The position numbers were made by a program, and so were the translations under genes. Below, in pieces: positions 1 through 5,269 of a stretch of DNA of 31,769 nucleotides. Origin of the DNA: Clostridia bacterium (lineage in GTDB: Bacteria > Bacillota > Clostridia > UBA1381); contig CAAGKL010000129.1 of assembly GCA_900770405.1 (NCBI GenBank), positions 1 through 31,769 on the forward strand, written 5' to 3'. The notes beneath the pieces are model-generated. The model made no database searches. It saw only the letters and a program-made list of their open reading frames with translations, and was not told the DNA's origin. Each line of letters starts with the position of its first letter. The stretch's first letter is position 1.

Positions 1-326
1 CATTTTACTCGGCGGTAGAGATTACAAAACCATACTTTTACGACATTCTGTCCGTCAAGGTCAATCCGCCGCCACCGGACAGGCATAGTATCATCTGTCC
101 TATAGCCCACAGCTATTGTGTCCGTCTCATACATTTTTCGGTCTGTAAACATATAATCATAGCCGGCATTCTCCCACTCCTGCGCAATAATGCTCATACT
201 TTCCGCAGCTTTCCGAAATCCGCTGAGAGTAAGAGCTCTTCTTATGCCCGGATTAAATATGGGATATAATGCAATTGCAATAATAAGGCTGCACGCTGCC
301 GGTATCAATATTTTATTTATCTTCAT
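1..326 (-). CDS. Partial membrane-anchored hypothetical protein
   Basis: The first 108 codons of a gene that runs off the left edge of the window. It begins at an ATG (326-324) preceded by a GGGGG-type ribosome site about 6 bases upstream, and stays open to base 1. The N-terminus is Lys-rich followed by a hydrophobic stretch (residues 6-24), so it is either a signal anchor or a signal peptide. The rest is polar, with several Arg/Tyr/Trp residues (for example VRWRRIDLDGQNVVKVWF). I do not recognise the family. It starts 38 bases after the stop of the ATPase gene on the same strand, so the two may be co-transcribed. Function unknown. Confidence 0.6.
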   Translation of the reverse strand, partial: MKINKILIPAACSLIIAIALYPIFNPGIRRALTLSGFRKAAESMSIIAQEWENAGYDYMFTDRKMYETDTIAVGYRTDDTMPVRWRRIDLDGQNVVKVWFCNLYRRVK

Positions 327-364
327 CGCAATCCCCCATTTATCGCCCGCCGCGTATAAGGTTT

Positions 365-1639
365 TCAGTTTTTCAGGCAGCCGATGGGAACTACATAAAC
401 ACCGTCACGGCGTCGGTATGTGTAATCACCGATTCCCGTCAGAACCATCAGAAAGGACGGAGCATTCATCTTATCGGTATCAATTTTAGCCTCCATCGCC
501 TTCAGGCTTTTTGCTCCTTCTTCGATGAATTTGTCTCCGCCGAGCTTGATTTCGACAAGGCCGTATTTGCCGTTTCTAAGATGAATAACCGCATCGCATT
601 CCTGTCCGTCCTTGTCCCTGTAATGATAAACCCCGCCGCCCAAGGCATCCGCAAAAACACGCAGGTCTCTGATGCAAAGCGTTTCAAACAGAAAACCGAA
701 GGTTTTCAGGTCGTTTATCAGGTCATTCGGGCCAATTCCCAAAGCCGCAGCAGCAATGGACGGGTCGATGTAGTAACGGGTATCCGATGACCGAATAGCG
801 GTTTTTGACCTCAGATTCGGATTCCACGCGGGCATATCCTCTACAACAAAAATTTTACGCAGCGCATTGACGTAAGACGCAACAGTCTCCTCGCTGATCG
901 GCGTCTCATCATTTGCGGCAATATCCTGCGCAAGCACGGTATTCGGCACCTGCCCGCCCTGGTTTCTTGCGTAGGAGCGCATAAGGCGCTTGACTCTTTC
1001 GGCGTTCTTTTGCACATTATCCGCACGGTTAATGTCGGAGTAAACAACCGCGTCATAGTAGTCAACCGCCTGGTCCAACGCGATTTCATCACGCATATCG
1101 ACCGCCTGCGGCCAGCCGCCCCGGCACACAAGGAACGCCAGACGGTCTATACCGAGCCCCGAAGCTCCGTCAATATCCGTCATTCCGTCAAAAAGCGCCT
1201 TTAAGCTGACCTCACCCGTGGAATCGCCCGATTCATACAGGCTCATAGGTCTCATTGTCAGCCAGGTAAAACGCCCCGTGCCGGAGTGGGTAATTTCCTT
1301 GGTATCTGCCGGAACGGCAGAGCCGGTTAGGATAAACTGCCCGAGCCCGCCGCGGTGGTCAACCTCGAAACGTACAGCGTCCCAAAGCTTTGGCGCAAGC
1401 TGCCATTCGTCAATCAGCCGCGGCGCTGCGCCCTGTAATAACCGCTTGGGATTCAACTCGGACATAGCAATATTCTGATCCTTCTTTTCCGGGTCGTCCA
1501 TATATAAAATGCTGGCGGCGAGCTGTTCGGCGGTGGTAGTTTTTCCGCACCACTTCGGACCTTCAATCAGCACCGCGCCTTTGCCCTCCAGCTTCCTTTT
1601 CAGAATACCGTCGGCAATTCTTTTTCTGTATTTTTTCAT
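365..1639 (-). CDS. AAA-family ATPase with DUF4143-type C-terminal domain
   Basis: A 424-aa protein of the widespread AAA_14/DUF4143 family, usually 380-450 aa, so full length. The Walker A motif GPKWCGKTT lies at about residues 27-35 and the Walker B-like RLIDEWQLAP at about 74-83, followed by the sensor-like FILTGSA. The C-terminal half has the family's nuclease-fold look (DAVIHLRNGKYGLVEIKLGG, a D...E-x-K pattern). These proteins are cytoplasmic; many are scattered near mobile elements and their biological role is not settled. The ATG at 1639 has GAGG nine bases upstream, and a good sigma-A promoter precedes it. It lies downstream of the integrase terminator, so it is transcribed independently of the integrase. 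Confidence 0.88.
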   Translation of the reverse strand: MKKYRKRIADGILKRKLEGKGAVLIEGPKWCGKTTTAEQLAASILYMDDPEKKDQNIAMSELNPKRLLQGAAPRLIDEWQLAPKLWDAVRFEVDHRGGLGQFILTGSAVPADTKEITHSGTGRFTWLTMRPMSLYESGDSTGEVSLKALFDGMTDIDGASGLGIDRLAFLVCRGGWPQAVDMRDEIALDQAVDYYDAVVYSDINRADNVQKNAERVKRLMRSYARNQGGQVPNTVLAQDIAANDETPISEETVASYVNALRKIFVVEDMPAWNPNLRSKTAIRSSDTRYYIDPSIAAAALGIGPNDLINDLKTFGFLFETLCIRDLRVFADALGGGVYHYRDKDGQECDAVIHLRNGKYGLVEIKLGGDKFIEEGAKSLKAMEAKIDTDKMNAPSFLMVLTGIGDYTYRRRDGVYVVPIGCLKN

Positions 1640-1672
1640 TTAAAATACCTCACTTCCGTTCACTTCGGTTAT

Positions 1673-1701
1673 ATTATACACCATAATTACGGATTTTACA
1701 A
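1673..1701 (-). promoter_or_regulatory. Sigma-A promoter of the AAA ATPase gene
   Basis: Read on the minus strand: -35 TTGTAA (1701-1696), 17-base spacer, perfect -10 TATAAT (1678-1673). The start codon is 34 bases downstream of the -10. The direct repeats at 1705-1766 abut the -35 box. Confidence 0.7.
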
Positions 1702-1704
1702 CAA

Positions 1705-1766
1705 TTTTCCGACGATTGGCGAAATATTTTTCCGACGATTGGCAGCAGAATGTTCCGATAATCGGA
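1705..1766. repeat. Three direct repeats with exact 23-bp period
   Basis: TTTTCCGACGATTGGC occurs identically at 1705-1720 and 1728-1743. A degenerate third copy (TGTTCCGATAATCGGA, 11 of 16 matches) lies at 1751-1766. Starts are exactly 23 bp apart, close to two helical turns. The array sits between the integrase terminator and the ATPase -35 box. It could be an operator or activator site for the ATPase gene, or arm-type binding sites for the adjacent tyrosine recombinase. Confidence 0.8.
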
Positions 1767-1792
1767 TTTATTCTCTTCGGTAATACAACAAG

Positions 1793-1826
1793 CAAAAAAA
1801 AAGAGCGACAGACCTTTCTGCCGCTC
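1793..1826 (-). terminator. Intrinsic terminator of the integrase gene
   Basis: On the minus strand a 10-bp stem (1826-1817 with 1812-1803, one G-U pair) with a four-base loop is followed by a run of at least eight T. It starts 16 bases after the integrase stop codon. Confidence 0.9.
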
Positions 1827-1841
1827 AAACGGAAATACCGT

Positions 1842-2711
1842 TTATTTATCATCTTCACCACCCAAATAAATTCGTGTCACGTCGTCGCGATGATGTCCCA
1901 AAAGCTCCGAAACACGCCGTCTTGCGTCATATTCCGAACACCCTTCCGCGATAAACTGCTCATACCTTTCGTGTGCATATGTATGCCGCAGCCCGTGGAA
2001 GGTTATCCTTTCATCGGTGAACTTCTTGCGGTGATACGCAATAAAGCATTGCAGCCGCTTCATCGCGAGATGCGTTTTGTCATCTTTTTTGACAAACAGC
2101 TTTCCACCCGTTGGAATTTCCTTTAATGTGCCCTCGAGTGTAATCCTTATCGGTTCGCAGATCGGGACATACCTTGTCAGTCCGCCTTTGCCTTTTACAA
2201 ACAGCCTGCCGCTTGCAATTGCATTTTTCGCATCGCTTGTATCGATGCGAAAACATTCCTCCAGCCGCAGTCCGGCATACCGTGCAAGTGCCAGAACAGC
2301 GGAATAGTCCTTGCGCCCGTTCGCAATGGCACACGCCTGCATCAGGTTATATTCTCTTCCCGACCACGTGCGGTCAACACCTCCGAATTTGCGCCGCGCG
2401 AGCGACAATTCCGAATTTTGCGGCAATTCCTCGCGGGTATACGGCAGATTGTCGTGAAAAAACCTTATTGCCGCAAGCTCGGTCTTTACCGTCGCAGCTG
2501 AAAGTCCCTTCCGGTGCATATAATCCACATATGCCCTGATATGCTTGGGTGCTATGTTCGCCAGCTTTTGCAGGCGGTACTCCTTCGCCAGAAATGTCAT
2601 AAACCGGCAAAATGCCTTTGCATAACGTTCACGCGTTTTGTAGCTGCCCGTCTTTAAATGGCGGAAGATTTTGTCAAACTGTGCCTCTAAATTTTTGTAT
2701 GTTTTATCCAT
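1842..2711 (-). CDS. Tyrosine recombinase / phage-type integrase
   Basis: A 289-aa site-specific recombinase. An N-terminal SAM-like core-binding domain (about residues 1-95, with YAKAFCRFMTFLAKEY and IRAYVDYMHRKGLSAATVKTELAAIRFF) is followed by a catalytic domain holding the expected residues: Arg in YAGLRLEE, Lys in KGKGG, HGLRH (HxxR), the second His in LGHHRDDVTRIYL and the Tyr nucleophile in that motif. The family cuts and rejoins DNA through a 3'-phosphotyrosine. I chose the ATG at 2711 because GGAGGT lies just upstream; an ATG 12 bases earlier (2723) would place that ribosome site inside the gene. The preceding frame ends within ATGGATAA, so start and stop overlap. It ends in a strong terminator. 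It is probably the integrase of an integrated or remnant element. Confidence 0.92.
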   Translation of the reverse strand: MDKTYKNLEAQFDKIFRHLKTGSYKTRERYAKAFCRFMTFLAKEYRLQKLANIAPKHIRAYVDYMHRKGLSAATVKTELAAIRFFHDNLPYTREELPQNSELSLARRKFGGVDRTWSGREYNLMQACAIANGRKDYSAVLALARYAGLRLEECFRIDTSDAKNAIASGRLFVKGKGGLTRYVPICEPIRITLEGTLKEIPTGGKLFVKKDDKTHLAMKRLQCFIAYHRKKFTDERITFHGLRHTYAHERYEQFIAEGCSEYDARRRVSELLGHHRDDVTRIYLGGEDDK

Positions 2712-3168
2712 ATTTACCTCCATTCCGGCATAGGTGTCCCGCCTGCTTTTTGATGCCGTTACCTCTCGGTTTCCCGGTATGACTTCTGCATAAACCGCGT
2801 TGCTGTGCGGTTTTGTCCTCTGTCATTATCCTCTGTCTCCCTTGGGATATATTCAAAAATCCGGCATATTGCCCGTTTAGTAATCTTGCCGCATTGTTTG
2901 GTCGGAATACTCCTGCGGCTGCATCATTTCTGCCGACGGCAGACCTGTTGCCGATGCTCCCGTATACCCCGGCGGAGGTATAATGTGAATGTGACACATA
3001 GCCGCCGCTATGTCCGGTATCCTGTCCGATACCTGCAAATTTCTTAAGTCTATGCATACAAATTTGCTGAAAACTTTGCATTTTTACGTTGCTCCTCTGA
3101 ATTTGTCCGTGCGGATTTTCATAAGACAGTATGAAACCGCCGATAGGACTGCGGCGTATTTTCGCCAT
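2704..3168 (-). CDS. Hypothetical small protein region, reading frame uncertain
   Basis: An open frame of 154 codons runs from an ATG at 3168, behind a good AGAGGTGA site inside the left long repeat, to a stop overlapping the integrase start. The beginning (MAKIRRSPIGGFILSYENPHG) is plausible and shares its start context with the ORF at 8704. Beyond about codon 30 the frame becomes Gly/Ser/Asn/Arg-rich and looks like a shadow. A competing frame offers KVFSKFVCIDLRNLQVSDR and then a Pro-rich tail ending YSDQTMRQDY (stop near 2897). A third frame reads CRIFEYIPRETEDNDRGQN. Either several tiny overlapping genes exist or one gene has decayed by frameshifts. No family recognised. Confidence 0.35.
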   Translation of the reverse strand: MAKIRRSPIGGFILSYENPHGQIQRSNVKMQSFQQICMHRLKKFAGIGQDTGHSGGYVSHSHYTSAGVYGSIGNRSAVGRNDAAAGVFRPNNAARLLNGQYAGFLNISQGRQRIMTEDKTAQQRGLCRSHTGKPRGNGIKKQAGHLCRNGGKYG

Positions 3169-3464
3169 TTGGTTCACCTCTTTCCGAAAATTAAAGAATG
3201 CACGAAAACTCCCCTTAAAATTTTCCTGCATTCTTCTCTGAATATTATCTTTTCACGTAAAACGGTTTAACACTAAGATGCGTTGCTCCTCTTAAAATAG
3301 AAAGACGGCTTCAGTGCGTCAGGGCGGACTTGTCCCCCGAAAACTCTACACTAAAACCATCTCAACTGCTTACATTCTTAACTGCTTACCATCTTTACGC
3401 TGTCATTATATCGCCTTTTTATGCCGATGTCCATTACGGGTGACAAAATAACATAGCGGATTTT
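3159..3464. repeat. Long inverted repeat, left copy (IR-L)
   Basis: This ~306-bp stretch is the reverse complement of 8406-8713, roughly 80% identical by eye over its whole length. Shared blocks include the end AAAATCCGCTATG, the promoter, the doubled GTAAGCAGTT, GGACAAGTCCGCCCTGA and GAGGTGAACC-ATGGCGAAAA. The repeat starts upstream of a promoter and stops a few codons into a small ORF, so it is a duplicated promoter-leader-start unit. The two copies face outward from the 4.9-kb cassette between them. Confidence 0.9.
3169..3433 (-). promoter_or_regulatory. Promoter and structured leader upstream of ORF 3168 and integrase
   Basis: Minus strand: -35 TGGACA (3433-3428), 17-base spacer, perfect -10 TATAAT (3410-3405), then a ~230-nt leader before the ATG at 3168. 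In the leader, GTAAGCAGTT occurs twice with a 16-base period (3389-3380, 3373-3364). Then come a GGAC/GTCC-type hairpin near 3339-3324 and a long hairpin (3235-3194) of nine base pairs plus an inner A/T stem, followed by a T-rich run. The last hairpin sits just before the ribosome site and resembles an attenuator. The paired bases differ in the right-hand copy but still pair, which argues for a conserved RNA structure. Confidence 0.6.
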
Positions 3465-3565
3465 GCAAATATACAAAAAAGAGGGCATATAACAGTAAGT
3501 TTTTGCGTGTCAGAAGCGGTAATTTTGAAACCAAATGCGTGAAAAACGGCTTTTGTCGAAAGGTC

Positions 3566-3594
3566 TTGAAATTTTGGAATAAATGATGTATAAT
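3566..3594 (+). promoter_or_regulatory. Promoter of the small hydrophobic peptide gene
   Basis: TTGAAA (3566-3571), 17-base spacer, perfect TATAAT (3589-3594). The transcript would begin near 3601 with a short hairpin TCGGA/TCCGA (3603-3616), a common 5'-end protector in stable toxin mRNAs. Confidence 0.75.
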
Positions 3595-3661
3595 ATGAGT
3601 TGTCGGAGTAATCCGATGTTAAAGGTAAGGCTGAAAACAGTGTAAAAGCTGGGCGGTTATG

Positions 3662-3689
3662 CCATCATCTCCGTGAAAGGAGGTGGTAG
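3662..3689 (+). promoter_or_regulatory. Hairpin that buries the toxin ribosome site
   Basis: Bases 3664-3672 pair with 3679-3687 (9 bp including two G-U pairs, loop GTGAAA), burying the AGGAGG site of the 3692 ORF. Ribosome-site occlusion is a known control feature of type I toxin mRNAs. In addition, CGGTTATGCCA at 3654-3664 is exactly reverse-complemented at 3811-3821. Confidence 0.55.
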
Positions 3690-3691
3690 CT

Positions 3692-3775
3692 ATGGAATAT
3701 GTTTACATAATGATATATATTATCACTTTAATTGTGTTAATCATAACCATAAAAAATAACCCCGGCTCCTGCTAA
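3692..3775 (+). CDS. Putative type I toxin: 27-aa membrane peptide
   Basis: A 27-residue ORF with an ideal ribosome site (AAAGGAGGT, spacing 7). It is almost wholly a single transmembrane helix (residues 4-20, VYIMIYIITLIVLIITI), followed by a short Lys/Asn/Pro tail (KNNPGSC). Size, composition, long 5' leader with buried ribosome site, dedicated promoter and the overlap of its terminator with the end of the ORF match holin-like type I toxins of Firmicutes (TxpA/Fst-like). These damage the membrane unless an antisense RNA blocks the mRNA. A convergent consensus promoter just downstream supplies the candidate antisense RNA. I infer the function from architecture; a short hydrophobic peptide cannot be assigned by sequence alone. 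Confidence 0.65.
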   Translation: MEYVYIMIYIITLIVLIITIKNNPGSC

Positions 3776-3842
3776 AAGTTAGGGTTACTTTTTTTGTAAA
3801 TCTTAAATTTTGGCATAACCGTTTGAGGTCTTGCCTTTTTCT
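3750..3842 (-). ncRNA. Candidate antisense antitoxin RNA
   Basis: It would start about 7 bases after the -10 at 3854-3849 and run leftward into the toxin gene. It would stop at the shared hairpin (GTAACCC...GGGTTA then TTTTTT on the minus strand). The overlap with the 3' part of the toxin mRNA is about 45 bases. Ends are estimated from the promoter and terminator only. Confidence 0.5.
3757..3796. terminator. Bidirectional terminator between toxin and antisense RNA
   Basis: TAACCC (3757-3762) pairs with GGGTTA (3782-3787). A T run follows on the plus strand (3789-3795) and another on the minus strand (3756-3751), so it can end transcripts arriving from both sides. Confidence 0.75.
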
Positions 3843-3848
3843 ATCATC

Positions 3849-3877
3849 ATTATACATCTGAAAAGCGGTTTTGTCAA
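3849..3877 (-). promoter_or_regulatory. Perfect-consensus promoter of the antisense RNA
   Basis: Minus strand: TTGACA (3877-3872), 17-base spacer, TATAAT (3854-3849). Both hexamers match consensus exactly. It points toward the toxin gene and no ORF follows it in that direction, as expected for a strongly expressed antisense antitoxin. Confidence 0.75.
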
Positions 3878-3908
3878 CCGTTTACCGGAAAATTTAATAC
3901 TTGCAAGC

Positions 3909-3942
3909 AAAAAGCTGTCTTTTTCAATAAAGGCAGCTTTTT
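3909..3942. terminator. Terminator-like hairpin upstream of the recombinase
   Basis: AAAAAGCTG (3909-3917) pairs with CAGCTTTTT (3934-3942), with a further CTTT/AAAG inner stem. T-rich runs occur on both strands. It separates the toxin unit from the recombinase gene. A TATAAT at 3947-3952 follows without a clear -35 box and may start the recombinase mRNA. Confidence 0.6.
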
Positions 3943-3972
3943 GTTTTATAATTAGGCAATGGAGGTTTAGCT

Positions 3973-4575
3973 ATGAAAATATACGGATATGTGAGAGTGT
4001 CAAGCACAGACCAAAACGAGGACAGGCAGATGCTTGCACTAAAAAAACAAAATATAGCGGATAAAAATATATACATCGACAAACTGTCAGGAAAAGATTT
4101 TAACCGACCGGCATATAAAAAACTGATAAAAAAGCTGAAAAGCGGAGATTTACTCTATATCCTTTCCATTGACCGCTTGGGGCGGAATTATGAGGAAATT
4201 CAAAATCAATGGCGAGTGCTGACAAAGGAAATCGGTGCGGATATATGCGTTATAGATATGCCGCTTTTGGACACAAGGTAGGGCAAGGATTTAATGGGGA
4301 CATTTATAGCGGATTTGGTACTTCAAATATTGTCTTTCGTGGCACAGAACGAGAGAGAAAATATAAGAAAACGGCAGCTGCAGGGCATAGCCGCCGCAAA
4401 AGCAAAGGGCGTGCGTTTCGGCAGACCGGAGAAAGATGTTCCGCCGGAGTTTATATCACTCATAAGAGAGTGGGAAAAGAAGAAAATTACATTAGCCGAA
4501 ATCCTTAATATGTGTCAAATAAGTGAATCGACCTTTTATCGCCGGCTTCGTGAATATCGGATAAAAAACAAATGA
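3973..4575 (+). pseudogene. Serine recombinase (resolvase/invertase) with an in-frame TAG
   Basis: A 200-codon small serine recombinase. Residues 1-~130 are the catalytic domain: Ser10 in YVRVSS, Arg8, and Arg68/Arg71 in SIDRLGRN. A long E-helix (QILSFVAQNERENIRKRQ) and a C-terminal helix-turn-helix (ITLAEILNMCQISESTFYRRL) follow. Codon 103 (4279-4281) is TAG where the family motif DTRQGKDL has Gln, so one C-to-T change from CAG explains it. Both sides stay in the same frame with no other damage. Untreated, this gives a 102-aa fragment plus a possible restart at ATG 4294. TAG ends other genes here (8182-8184, 9762-9764), so global recoding is unlikely. The enzyme would act on the paired palindromic sites just downstream. 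The gene has a GGAGG site at 3961 and an ATG at 3973. Confidence 0.8.
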
Positions 4576-4604
4576 CTGTCATAAGGTGTACCTTTTGACA
4601 GTCA
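4573..4604 (+). other. Left recombination-site candidate (palindrome, GT centre)
   Basis: A 15-2-15 palindrome with one mismatch, overlapping the recombinase stop codon. The core (4577-4600) reads TGTCATAAGGT, GT, ACCTTTTGACA. A two-base centre flanked by 11-12 bp arms is the layout of serine-invertase sites (hix, gix). The same sequence followed by ATTTTATTATT could also end the recombinase transcript. Confidence 0.65.
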
Positions 4605-4624
4605 TTTTATTATTACAATATTAT
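4595..4624 (+). promoter_or_regulatory. Possible weak rightward promoter
   Basis: TTGACA (4595-4600) inside the left palindrome, 18-base spacer, TATTAT (4619-4624). It overlaps the opposing -10. The weak hairpin at 4678-4700 lies downstream before the next gene. Confidence 0.4.
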
Positions 4625-4648
4625 AGCACATTTCCCACTGAAAATCAA
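4620..4648 (-). promoter_or_regulatory. Strong leftward promoter inside the invertible segment
   Basis: Minus strand: TTGATT (4648-4643), 17-base spacer, extended -10 TGC-TATAAT (4625-4620). In the orientation shown it transcribes the antisense strand of the recombinase gene; in the inverted orientation it would drive the genes at 4778 and 5266. Confidence 0.75.
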
Positions 4649-4719
4649 TGTTTTTTACCATTTTTGTATAAAAAGACGAGATTTTTTTGCTTTTTATCTC
4701 TTTTTTGACTTAAAGAGGG

Positions 4720-4751
4720 GTATTGTCAAAAGGTACACCTTTTGACAATAC
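4720..4751 (-). other. Right recombination-site candidate (palindrome, AC centre)
   Basis: Perfect 15-bp arms (GTATTGTCAAAAGGT with ACCTTTTGACAATAC) around AC at 4735-4736. Its 24-base core (4724-4747) is the reverse complement of the left core at 23 of 24 positions. The asymmetric centre (AC against GT) sets the two sites in inverted orientation, which predicts inversion rather than deletion. Confidence 0.65.
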
Positions 4752-4777
4752 TACTAACAAGGGGATGATTAAAAATT

Positions 4778-5269
4778 ATGATGTATTTAAACGGACAAAA
4801 AGGATTTATTAAAGATTTTTTTGAAAGAACAGCGAAAATAATTAAATCTTTTGAGAAAATCAACAATGATGGGTGCGAAGTGACGCTGTTATGTAATTGT
4901 ATGCTGGGAATTTTTATTTTCCCGGAACAAAAATTTTATAACGAAATCACAAATGATTCGCTATCTGATGCAAATTTCAAAAAATTAAAACAAGGATTAT
5001 TAGGGCAAAAGAAACCTCGTAGCATTAAAAAAATATTTTCACGAATGAGAAATGCAATTACACATTGTAATATAAGGTTTGAGTGTGCGGAAAACAAAAA
5101 GAACGATAATCGTATTAAATATATTTATTTTTATGATGATGAGAATTATTCTAACAAAAAGAAATTAGAAACTTACGAATTTCAATTGAGAATAGATATT
5201 GTCGATTTAAAAGATATTCTTTTTGATTTTTGTGACAAAATATTAGCAAATGAGGTGTATGAAGTTTGA
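4778..5269 (+). CDS. HEPN-type protein, putative ribonuclease (pEcoC-like)
   Basis: A 163-aa, Lys- and Asn-rich soluble protein with no signal peptide. It is predicted mostly helical in the first 100 residues. The diagnostic motif is RNAITH at residues 91-96 within FSRMRNAITHCNIRF, the R-x4-H signature of HEPN nucleases, in the usual place after two helices. A beta-rich tail (RIKYIYFYDDEN, YEFQLRIDIVDLKDIL) resembles the pEcoC-type HEPN family. HEPN proteins of this kind typically cut RNA in defence or toxin systems; that role here is inference. ATG 4778 (or 4781) has AAGGGGA about 12 bases upstream. The gene lies directly behind the invertible promoter segment, and its stop overlaps the start of the BspA-like gene by 4 bases (TTGA), so the two are translationally coupled. 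Confidence 0.65.
   Translation: MMYLNGQKGFIKDFFERTAKIIKSFEKINNDGCEVTLLCNCMLGIFIFPEQKFYNEITNDSLSDANFKKLKQGLLGQKKPRSIKKIFSRMRNAITHCNIRFECAENKKNDNRIKYIYFYDDENYSNKKKLETYEFQLRIDIVDLKDILFDFCDKILANEVYEV

Larger units (their letters stand above)
4589..4735. other. Candidate invertible promoter segment
   Basis: About 147 bp of very AT-rich DNA between the centres of the two inverted sites. It holds a strong leftward promoter (4620-4648), a weaker rightward one (4595-4624) and a small T-tailed hairpin (GAGAT/ATCTC, 4678-4700) that could stop rightward transcripts. After inversion the strong promoter would read right (-35 at about 4676-4681, -10 at about 4699-4704), past the hairpin and into the HEPN and BspA-like genes. 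No ORF lies inside. Confidence 0.6.

Noticed and set aside
1640..1861. A 73-codon open frame between integrase and ATPase
   Set aside because: It runs through a terminator, a direct-repeat array and a promoter and lacks a ribosome site.
3973..4575. TAG read as glutamine by an alternative genetic code
   Set aside because: The one site fits, but the BspA-like gene, the 9762 gene and the 9050 gene use TAG as their natural stop, so a window-wide recoding is not supported.
4595..4624. TTGACA-18-TATTAT as the working promoter of the HEPN gene in the present orientation
   Set aside because: Kept only as a weak candidate: its -35 box is part of the recombination palindrome and a T-tailed hairpin lies downstream, while the opposing promoter is closer to consensus.
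4573..4751. A small MITE with terminal inverted repeats
   Set aside because: Possible, but each end is itself a palindrome with a two-base asymmetric centre and no flanking target duplication is visible. The invertase-site reading explains the symmetry and the adjacent recombinase better.
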